Source: Pontederia crassipes (Eukaryota; Streptophyta; Magnoliopsida; Commelinales; Pontederiaceae). Taken from it: DNA of 64,000 nucleotides. The notes beneath the pieces were generated by a model, which was not told the DNA's origin, ran no database searches, and saw only the letters and a program-made list of their open reading frames with translations. This document shows, in pieces, positions 26,407-36,181 of this stretch. Numbering within the stretch: the first letter of the stretch is position 1; each line of letters opens with the position of its first letter. Both the position numbers and the translations under genes were made by a program. The DNA lies in NCBI GenBank assembly GCA_030549335.1, contig CM060191.1:60461947-60525946 (forward strand), written 5' to 3'.

Positions 26407-27608
26407 TGTTGGGTCAAAATTTCAATGGCATATGAAATTATATTTTGATGAAACAAACCTTAAAAGATTAAAATGCTGAAAAAGTCCAAGAAAAAGAGAT
26501 AACTTTATGCACAAACTTAGCAAATTTGTAGAGAATTCTGTTAGCTTTTCATAGACTCCAAAATCATCTAATTTGGATAACCGTGCAGAAAGTTATGATC
26601 AAAATAGTGCAGGTCGGTCAACCTGCCGATCGACGCAAAGAAGGTCGGTCGAGACGTACCGTCGATAGAATAGAAGATGCCGGTCGATCGATAACTACTG
26701 AGGCCTACTTTGGACGACGTCGAGACTGTACCGGTCGACAGTCCGATCGAAGCACCGGTCGATTGATCAGCTCAACGGCTATAAATCAAAACTGCGAGAC
26801 TGTACCGGCCGAGACACTGGTCGATAGTCCGGTCGACCGATCAGCTGCGGTAATTGGAGAAATGGTGCAACGGTCATATAGACCGGTCGACCGGTCCAGA
26901 ATTTTGGTCGACCGGCCTCCGAGTCAAATGAACAGTAATGGTCAAATTTGAAGGAGAAATTTGTGGAATGATTTCTGGACGAATTTTCCACACATTGAAG
27001 GCTATAAAAGGAGTGCCAAAGCCAGAGGCAAAAACACCCATTCACTCATTGAAGAAAAATTTTAAGTTATCAAAGAGAGATCATTTCTTGAAGTTTTCAT
27101 TTTATAGCTTTCTCATTCTTTCTCTCTTCTTCTATTGTGAGCTTAGAATTGTAAAAGAGAGAAACATTATTGTTCAGAAAATTAGAGAGAGCTCATGTGT
27201 AAAAGAGGTTCAAAATCTTACCTCTTGAGCGAGAGAAATAGATTAGCTTCCTAAGAGGAGAGGTTGCATTGTCTCTCGAAGCGGAGAAAAAGACGGTGGT
27301 GTAAAGGGTTTTCTTCCTTGCCCCATTTGGAACAAAGAAAGTGCTAGTAGAATCTTCGGCGGTCTCGAGGTCCTGAAGTCGGAACGAGGACGTAGGCCAA
27401 GGTGTGGCCGAACCTCGGCAACAAATCACCGTGTCCATTTGAGTTTGATTTTCTCTCTCTCTCTCCCCCATTCATATTGAATTTATGATCTGAATTATAA
27501 AGGATTTAAGAATCGGTTTTGTGCTTCCGCAACGGTTTTTGTGAAATTGATATTTTCAATTGAACACCAATTCACCCCCCCCCTCTTGGTGCCCTTTGGA
27601 ATCCTACA
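26407..27608 (+). mobile_element. Solo LTR of a Sirevirus-like copia element, 1,202 bp
   Basis: It starts TGTTGGGTCAAAATTTC and ends TTGGAATCCTACA, with identical pentamers ATTTG on both sides (26402-26406 and 27609-27613), so its borders are exact. It contains several GGTCGACCGG-type palindromes (26620-26910), a TATA-like GGCTATAAAAGG at 26999-27010 and the ending CACCAATTCACC followed by a C run and CTCTTGG, the same architecture as the LTR at 52148. It has no internal region, as expected after LTR-LTR recombination. Confidence 0.9.
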
Positions 27609-27613
27609 ATTTG

Positions 27614-28507
27614 TGCCCCCACTGATTGCCTATTGATTTCATTTGGCGCCCAAGTATTGACTATTACATTTCGGAATTAGTCTATCCATGTTTGTCGTCT
27701 CCATTTTTCTCATATCACCCTTATTACCCTTATTACGCTAGTACCTCTATCACACCCACAATTTCCGATTTTGCCCGTTAATTCGCCCACAATTCTCGAT
27801 TACGCCTAGTATCTCTATCATATTACGTCCGCAATTTCCTAATCTAATGGTGACCGATTAATTGTTTTCTCTTTCCATGATATTACCTTGATTTTCTTCT
27901 TATATTGCACCCGTAATCTCTTTATGATATTGCTAATTTCGGCCAAATTTTCTTCTCTATCTGATAAGTCGCCATGGATTTTATTGTATTCTTATTATGA
28001 AACTCACTTATATCTTTTGAGTCATAATTGCCAATTTTTGAAAAAAAGATCATTTCAGTCACTGTCAACAAAATAATTTTAAACTTATTTACATTGTTTA
28101 AATTGTGACTCATTATTTGTATTTATTCATGTTTATTTTTGTATATTCTTTTTCTTCTTTCTTATCTTATTGAAAAATTAATTGTTGCAGGACTTGAGTG
28201 AAAATCTAATCATAACTAATTTATTCCTTTGGATCTCACACATTCTGATCAGATGTTTAATTTTTTTTATCTGATACTTGGTTGTTGCAGAAATTATTTG
28301 AAAATTATATCACAACCAATTCTTTTTTGGTTGTTTTAGATTAAGTTGGTTAGTCTTTTAATTTAATTCAATTAGTTTAGTTAAGACTTTAGATATTTTA
28401 GTTAATTAGATAAAGATTAGTTACCTTTTTATCTCTTTCTTTAGTGCATAGTTATTACTTTAGTTAGTTGTCAAGTTTCTGTAATTTAGTTGTTGTTTCT
28501 TAAACTT
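27614..28507 (+). other. Rest of the leader of the gag-pol-less Athila-like element
   Basis: It continues the GCGCC- and TTACGCC-rich leader. Two TTGTTGCAG strings (about 28184 and 28283), each followed by a similar GAAAATYTAATCATAACYAAT-like stretch, resemble the TTGTTGCAGG located just before gag in the younger relative. Confidence 0.5.
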
Positions 28508-28772
28508 GGAGTCATCTAACTATTTTTCGTGCAAGGAGAGAAATTCGGACAAGAAAAATATTTTCGAACACTTAGACTCAGTGCTCCGCCATTGCATGCA
28601 TCAAGTCTACGTAGATTATACATGCTGCCACCTGATAGACATCACAAGGCACCTCGGCTAGAGGATCTAACTTATCACGACCGATATATGGCCTCAACGA
28701 TCTTGGATAAGATGTATCACGGGCGCAAAAGACAAATCACACACCGTCCCGAAGTTCCACTTTGTTTGCGGC
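28508..28772 (+). pseudogene. Short open stretch of unknown origin in the Athila-like element
   Basis: A frame beginning at 28529 (MQGEKFGQEKYF, then RLSAPPLHASSLRRLY) runs up to the insertion point of the younger element at 28772. I do not recognise it as gag or pol. It is a fossil fragment. Confidence 0.3.
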
Positions 28773-30465
28773 TGATGCGTATGATTTGTAACAATAAAAT
28801 TTGCTAGCAAGTGCACTAGTCGCTCAAGTAATATAGTAAAAAAGAGTAAGAGTGTCGAACCCACGAGGAATATTATTAATTCAATATCTGAATCTTTAAA
28901 TTAATAAGAGAGGAAAAATATGAATTTTGAAAATGAGTTTTATAAAATAAAATAAAGATAATAAAATAAAGATAAGATAGTGGTGTTGAAGTTAGGCCTT
29001 AGGATGAAAATAGATCAGGATAAATATTTGAACCATGAAAGATAAATTTAATCTTTAAAGATGGATTAGAGTCTCCCTAAAGTAATCTAACATGATTAAC
29101 TTGTGGTCTCCACGACTGACATCCCTCAATCTAATCATATAGAACTACCTTAATTTAATAAGAATTGAAGTCTCCACGACTGGTACCCCCAAAATCATAT
29201 TAAAATTAAGATGCATTAAATTGAATTCTCTAGACTATTAATCACTCCACAAACTGGTATAGATTAATAGACCACACAAACTTGATTCTCCACACACTGG
29301 TTATCAAATTTATGTCAATTATTAATTCCAAATAAAATCAATTATAATTAGTATAATAAATTTTGAAATTAAACACTCCACAAACTGGTATAGCCTAATT
29401 CATAAATTTAATTAACTAACATAAAAGCATTAAGCACAATTAATAATTGATCAGAAAATATTAAAGCAAATAAAATAGGGTCCAAACATTTCCCTTCAAT
29501 TAATAATCTCCTAAAATAATAATCCTAAAAACATGGAATTCATCCTAAAAATTCTGGAGAGATAATAAAATACAAATCATAAAAATTAGAAGAATTACAC
29601 CCAAAATAGAGATCTCGAATATGGCAAACAGTCGGGCAGCCTCTCGGACTTGATTAAGGTCGCGATCAACCTCCAACCGTCGCACCTCTCTCCTCTTGGT
29701 CGTAGCCTGCAGAGCTCACGACTCGTCGTGAAAGAAACCTGAACTTCAGAGAACGAATTGAAACGATGGATTCTTCACGTATTTATAGGATGCGGACGAC
29801 CTTCAATTTGATCTCGGCCGTAACATCGTACGGTTGTCTTTAAAATTATGAGATAAACTCGGCCAAAGATAAATCCTTTTATCATTACGCCCAAAGATAA
29901 ATCCTTTTTATCTTTACTCCCTTAGAATCTCAGCCGTAATAAAGAATTAAATCTTACTCCCAAAGAGATAAAATTCCTTTTACTCCCTCAAAATCTCGGC
30001 CGTAAGGAAGGAATTTAATCTTGTTACGCCCAAAAGATAAAATCATTCAATTGTTACTCCTTTTGAATCTCGACCAAATTCATCTTCATGCCATTACGCC
30101 CAAAAGATAAAATTCTTTTATCTTTACCCCTTCAAATCTTAGCCGTAACAACGAAGATTCCATATCATTACCCCCTAGAAATCTCGCCCAAAACGACTTG
30201 GGTGTAAAGTCAAATCTCGGCCAAAATGACTTGGGGGTAAAGCCGAATCTCGACCGTAAGGAATAATTTCTTTGAATTTCGGCCGTGTTTTGAATTTTCC
30301 TGCAAAATAATTATTCAAATTTAATTAATCCATCCACAATCAGAGAATTAATAATAAATCCGGAATTACGATTAAAAATGACTAAAAATGATGCATGCCA
30401 TGAACAAATTACAGAAAAATTAACTAAAATAATAATCTAAAATATATTATATTTTGCATGCATCA
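28773..30465 (-). repeat. 3' LTR of the Athila-like element
   Basis: 1,693 bp bounded by the six-base inverted ends TGATGC/GCATCA. The part from about 29780 to 30300 is studded with TCTCGGCCGTAA, TTACGCCCAAAAGATAAA and related strings. Confidence 0.97.
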
Positions 30466-30480
30466 AACTCCCCCAAGCTT
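30466..30480 (-). other. Polypurine tract at the 3' LTR
   Basis: On the minus strand it reads AAGCTTGGGGGAGTT immediately before the LTR start TGATGC. This is the plus-strand primer position in Ty3 elements. Confidence 0.85.
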
Positions 30481-31588
30481 AAAGTCTTGCTTGTCCTCAA
30501 GCAAAAATTCAAAGCAAGGCTCAAGAAAGTTCCATCATAGCCGTCACATTGTCAACTGACTAATTTTCTCACAAAATTCTTCTGCACACCTACTACTCAG
30601 CATCTTATCATTTTCCATGCACTTAGCTTCATAGAGGTTCTGAATGCTACACAAATTTAAACAATCTCAAATTCAGCCTTGTGAAAAAATAAATTGTCTA
30701 TCAAATAATAGCATTAATATTGAACACATAAGTACTAATTGAGCTTAAAACTTTTTCTTTTTCTTTTCATTTTTCAACTTTATTTTCAATCATTTAAAAG
30801 TTCTAATCTTCAAGCAGGATTGCACAAGGAAGTCCATGTAGCGGGCTTTGGACTGATGACTCTCAGACCAGATGACCTTAGGGCACCAGGTGATAAAGCA
30901 CCCATCGAGTTTACTTGTCCGAACAACCAAGGTTCTGAATGAAGAGTTCGAACTTAGCCATGGTTCAGTACTCCTGTGCTTCTCCATATTCCACAAGATG
31001 GTCCATGTAGCAGGTTTTCGATCGACGGATCCCAGAGCAGTTGCCCTTTGGTCGCCAGGCATGAACCCCTACGGATCTAATTACCCGAACACACCTTGGT
31101 TCCGGATAACACTTTTGTACCTACACATAACTTTATTCATTTTTTTTTGTTGGGGTTTAACTAACCCTTCTTTTTATTCATTTTCAATTTTTATAAGTTC
31201 AAAAAGTACTTGATATGGTCAATAAGAAGGCTACTACTAATCAAGACTTAAAAGAAATTAATAAAAGGCATGAATATGATTTTGTCGTCTAGTCATTCAT
31301 AATTCTACTTAGCATAGGCACATAGTCCATAAGTTTGATACTAAAATAGCAAGTGATAAGAAAGAAAAGTATTCAAATTTCATCAATTAACAATATGTAT
31401 TTGAACTTCTACTAAAACATAATTAAAACAATAAGACAAGAGTTTGTTAAGATGGTAGCAAAAAATAAATGCATGCAATGGTATTTTTTAGAAAATTTTC
31501 AAAATTTTCAATTGTTTTTGGATTTTTTTTTACAAATAGATGCAAACATAAGCAAATAAAAAGAAAGAAACATGCAATGCATGAAATG
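30481..31588 (-). other. 3' noncoding region with an internally duplicated conserved block
   Basis: Two imperfect copies of a block of 120 bases or more lie at 30822-30945 and 31000-31110. They share GTCCATGTAGCGGGCTTT / GTCCATGTAGCAGGTTTT, then CACCAGGTGA / CGCCAGGCATGA, then TGTCCGAACAACCAAGGTTC / ACCCGAACACACCTTGGTTC. The same arrangement occurs in the older relative at 43985-44335. The frames here drift mainly by amino-acid-changing substitutions between the two elements, so I regard the block as noncoding. Confidence 0.6.
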
Positions 31589-31590
31589 CA

Positions 31591-31605
31591 AACTCCCCCA
31601 AGCTT
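31591..31605 (-). other. Second, internal polypurine-tract copy
   Basis: On the minus strand AAGCTTGGGGGAGTT, identical to the tract at the LTR border about 1.1 kb away; the identity extends to 17 bases. It lies just downstream of the third ORF region. Confidence 0.75.
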
Positions 31606-31719
31606 GAACTAGTCACTGTCCTCAGTGTTAAGCCAGCAAGGGAAAGTGATACATACTCAATAAAAAGGAAAATTAAAGAAACAAAAATAAAGAAAAGGGA
31701 AAAGACACAACCGGATTTA

Positions 31720-33417
31720 CTATCTGCGGGGTGGCGATGGTGGATGGTAGCCGAGATTTCCTTGGCGCATATGATACTCATGGATGCGTCTCGTCATGCG
31801 CGCATGTTGATTCTGAAGGGATTCGAAGAGACCCTGACGATCATCCATATTTCTAAAATCGGCTCGAATGTTGGTCAACTCTTGTGCTTGTCGAAGTTGC
31901 TCTTCCTGAATAGCGTGCAACTGCCCTGACTGACGAAGTTGTTCTTCTTGAAAAGTGTGAAACTCCCCTGTTTGACGAAGTTGTTCATCATACATTGATT
32001 CCCATAAGTTTTGCATGGAAGCATAGTCAGGCTGAGGTGGCGGAGGTGGATAGTAAGTCTGCTTTGGGGCTGAAGTAAAAGTGGGCTCCGGTGCTATTTA
32101 GCGATTCTGCACAGGTTCTTGTAAAGGGGCAGATACTTCCATCGAATCGCGTTCCTCATAAGGAGTAGAAGGTATGAACGAGGAATCAGAAGAGCTCTCT
32201 TGTGCTGGAGATGGAATCGGAGAAGGCACCGGCATATAAGGTGAATGGACAGATGTGGCATATTGGGAAGCTGCCGGTGATGCAGCCTGGAATCCTTGTT
32301 GCTGTTGAAGGTAGGGTTGGGCTGCCGCATAATCAGTAGAATCAAACCAGGTGAAATGTTCATCCTGGTGTAGCTGTCCGACAGAGGTAGATGGTCCTGC
32401 AGGTGAGATTATTGGAGCTACGACCTGCCTAAAAAGGAGCCAATTATTTGGATTAATCGACGTGAAAGCATCTCGATCTGAGCAGGGCACCTCCTGATGG
32501 TGGCCTTTAAAAATAAAAACTTTGATCCCTGAGTTGTTGGTCTTCACAAGACCCATAGCCTGAATGGTCCTACGAGTGAGGTGAGTGTTTCCTGGCACAG
32601 CTTCAAGATCATCCAAGTCTAGTTGTAGGTGCTGAGCGATAGGTGTGAGAAGGGCACCCATATTAATGCTACCGCCACGATGAGTAATGCGACGCTGGAA
32701 TCGACGAATGAGGAAGGCACCCACATTAACAGGAGTTCTGTGAAGCATGCTATGGATGATATATAACTCTCCCTCTGAGACGGCACCATCATTATCACTG
32801 TGCCCACTTATGGTGTTGCTTAGCATGCGATGGACGTAGCGCAGAATAGGATTCTGAATTGAGCTATCTTTAGCAGTGTTCCAAACCAATCGCTCTTCTT
32901 CTGTTATCTGTTTCCAAAAAGTTTCAGCATCAAAGTCAGCAGGTACATAAACAGATCCATGGTTGGGAAATCCATAGATATTATTAATCTCTCCTAAAGT
33001 GAGAGTAAATGGCCGCCCATAAAGTTGGAATGAAATGCGGGGCTGATCATAGTTCCTGCCATCTAAATTAAAGACTTCCAGGGATGAGAGGAATTCCATA
33101 ATTAGTACTTCATAAGTTGGCCACCAAGAATGCACAAAGTCAGATAGTCCAATTTGAGAAAATAATAGATGAATATCTGCAAGTAAATTATACTCCCTCA
33201 GCAATTCAGTATCTGAAAATCTGGTGGCATGAATTCGAATCTCACACATCCGTTCATATCGAGCTTGATACTCTGGCTTAGTCCAATAATAATCTCCGGG
33301 GTAGGAGATTAATTGTGAGGGCTGTGGGGCCGGCTGAGCATTCGGATGTCGTCGTTCGTGACGTCCCCTCCATATATTAGCAAATCGCCTCATTTTTATC
33401 TGGACAAAAATCAACAA
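31720..33417 (-). pseudogene. Third ORF region of the Athila-like element (plant transposon protein type)
   Basis: Located between the integrase spacer and the 3' LTR, where Athila elements carry an additional, so-called envelope-like ORF. The upstream part (about 32.1-33.4 kb) contains FQLYGRPFTLTLGEINNIYGFP-type sequence (GRPF...IYGFP), a signature of plant retrotransposon ORF proteins. The downstream part (31.7-32.0 kb) contains three successive 14-residue units beginning EQLRQ that look like a coiled coil, and ends GYHPPSPPRR. No signal peptide or clear membrane segment was seen. It is a fossil and its function is unknown. Confidence 0.65.
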
Positions 33418-34700
33418 AGAAAAGGTGCTGGCTCGGTGGAAGCTCGGCCGTAAGGTAGAGAGGATGAGGAACCTCGGCCGTAAGGAATTTGGTTGATGAC
33501 GAACTTCGGCCGTAATTGATGAAGCTCGGCTGGAGATTGGAGTTTGGCCGTAAGAAGTTGGAGGCGTGACTCGGAACTTCGGCCGTAAGAGTAGATGAAC
33601 CTCGGTCGTAAGGAGCAGATGTCGATGAATAACCTTGGAGTTTGGCCATAAGAGAGCGGCGGTGTGGCGCTGACTTTTCGGCCGTAGAGGCTCGGCCGTA
33701 AGGAGTCAGCTTCGGTGTAAACTCAGCCGTAATAAGTGTCGATGAGGAATCTCGGCCGGAGTCAATGATTGAGTAGATTGTGCCCGTAAGGTGATGACCG
33801 TGGTGATGGCAGCTGACGTCTCGGCCGTAAAGAGAAAAACTCGATCGGAGTTTGGCCGTAAGAGAGCGACGGTGTGATTTCGGCCGTAAAGAAGTCTCGA
33901 TGCGTGGTGTTGAGGCTCGGCTGTAACGCACCCGGGGCGTAATGGGTCGTCTCCGATCCGCGTTATGGAAGACCGGCCGTAAGGAATGGCGGGGAAAGCG
34001 CTGAAACTTCGGCCGTAGAGGCTTGGCCGTAATGAAGAAAGGGCGTAAGGGAGTCGTCTCCGATCTGCGGTGATTGATCTGCAACATACTAGAGGGGGGT
34101 AAGATTTTATAGATGAATTTTCGGGCGTAATCTGACCTGTTCCCACGTGTTGACGCAGTGAAAGGTCATGTCCGGGCGTAAAAGCATGCATTTTTTCAAG
34201 GCACATCCGTGGTCTCTGTCATGTCCGAGCTTTGACGATTTCCAAGGCACGTCCGTGGTCTGCTGGTGTGACATCTCGGCCGTAACGGAATGGTGGCAGG
34301 GCGTAACGAGGGTGGCAGCTCGTCTTGTCATGTTCGAGCTTCGGCCGTAAAGAGCACAGGTGGCAGGGCGTAATCAATTTTTTTTTCTCTTTTGGGCCCG
34401 TGATATGTCTCGTGTCGCGTGGAGGCAATCAATTCTTGGAGTTTACGCCCATGCTTGGAGTTGACGCCCCTGAGTTTACCTCCGAAGTCCTCTCCTTACA
34501 CACATTAAATATTAATTAAATTAAATGACTCCATAATAAAATAAATGTCCAATTAAAATTAAAAATAAAACTATCACCGAAACTAAGATATTAATTAACA
34601 ACTAATTAGACTAATCTAAAAAATAAAAATAAAAATAAAAAATAAAAAAAATAAAAAGGATAGAAATAGTTCTGATTTATAGTCGTCAGCTTGACTTAAT
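33418..34700 (-). repeat. Array of CGGCCGTAA motifs between pol and the third ORF
   Basis: On the plus strand about twenty copies of CTCGGCCGTAAGG-like strings occur between 33440 and 34060 alone, irregularly spaced by 15-60 bases, with variants CTTCGGCCGTAAG, GTTTGGCCGTAAG and GGGCGTAA. The three frames give LRP, YGR and TAE repeats, so the open frames here are products of the repeat. The end of the spacer (34500-34700) is A-rich. Confidence 0.85.
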
Positions 34701-34713
34701 TCTGATGAAAATT

Positions 34714-36169
34714 TCACACATCATAGAGAGTGATCATAGAAAGATTATGATAATAAGTGCCACCATGATAAAGTTTTAATCTATGTCCATTCACTTTGAG
34801 TCTTTGTTTTTTGTCTAATGATTCAATCTCAAAAGTTCCATAGGGTGAACAATTAATTATAACATAAGGTCCGGTCCATCTTGATTTAAGTTTTCCAGGA
34901 AATAGTCTGAGTTTGCTATTATAAAGAAGTACTTGTTGACCAGGTAAAAATTTTTTATGTTTAATGTGCATGTCATGAAAATTTTTTGTGTGTTCTTTAT
35001 ATAGCTTGCTATTTTTGTATGCAGTGTCTAAATTCATCAAGCTCATTTAATTGTAATAACCTTTCAAATTGTGATGATTTTAGATTCATATTTAAAAATT
35101 TTGTTGCCCAATAAGCCCTGTGTTCTAGTTCTACAGGAAGGTGATATGCTTTTCCAAAAACTAATTTATAAGGAGAAGTACCTATGAGTGTTTTAAAAGC
35201 AGTCCTATATGCCCAGAGTGCATCATCTAATTTCAAAGACCAATCCTTCCTAGATGAATTTACAGTTTTCTCTAGAATCCTTTTTATCTCTCTATTTGAA
35301 ATTTCCACTTGTCCACAAGATTGGGCATGATATGGTGTACTCAAAAAATGTTTGACTCCAAATCTATTAAGAAGAGTTGACATTTTTTTATTACAGAAAT
35401 GTGTTCCATTGTCACTTATGATAGTCCTAGGTGTTCCAAATCGAGTAAAAATATTTTTTCTTAGAAAGTTGGCAACTACCTTGGCCTCATTTGTTGGTGT
35501 GGCTACAACTTCTACCCATTTGGAAACATAATCAACCACCACTAAGATGTATTGGTTGTTAAAGGATTTAGGGAATGGTCCCATAAAGTCAATGCCCCAA
35601 ACATCAAAAATATCACACTGTAAAATATTTGTGAGAGGCATTTCATCTCGACGAGAAATATTACCTGTCCTTTGACATTTGTCACAATACTTACAGTAGT
35701 TTCTTGCATCTCTGTAAATGGTTGGCCAATATAGTTCACATTCAAGTACCTTAGCCGATGTTCGATTGGGTCCAAAGTGACCTCCAGCTTGTCCATCGTG
35801 GCAATGACTTAGAATATTATCAATCTCATCTTCGTGAACACATCTTCAAACTATTTGATCTGCACATAATCGAAAAAGGTAAGGATTTTCCCAGTGATAA
35901 TTCTTGACATCAGATAAGAATTTTCTTTTTTGATGAGTGGTCATGCCCTTTGGAATGTAATGTCCTGCAAGGTAGTTAGCAAAATCAGCGAACCATGGTG
36001 TAGTGTCAGAAATTTGAAAAATTGTAGAGATAGAAAACAGTTTCTCGTCTGGGAATTCTTCAAGTATGTCTGTGACTTCTCTTGGAGATGGCTCCAAACG
36101 AGATAGGTGATCATCTAATAAGTTTTCAGTCCCTTTTTTGTCTTTTACTTCCACATCGAACTCTTGCAA
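34714..36169 (-). pseudogene. Integrase region of the Athila-like element
   Basis: On the minus strand the zinc-binding part (CKYCDKCQR near 35660-35690) precedes the catalytic core. The core contains [19 protein letters not shown] and [13 protein letters not shown], the D-D-E positions of retroviral-type integrases. It ends with a GPY/F module (RWTGPYVI, near 34880). This is the normal order for Ty3 Athila elements. Fossil, part of the element at 28773-43112. Confidence 0.9.
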
Positions 36170-36181
36170 AAGTAGTATCCA

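Noticed and set aside
30790-31062. 90-codon frame with a homologous frame at 44123-44332
   Set aside because: Homologous at the DNA level, but between the two elements most differences change the amino acid, so there is no sign of protein-level selection.
33377-34206. Two overlapping minus-strand open frames of 236 and 166 codons
   Set aside because: They run through the CGGCCGTAA array; their sequence is a mix of LRP, YGR and TAE units from the repeated motif in different frames, so openness is a by-product of the repeat.
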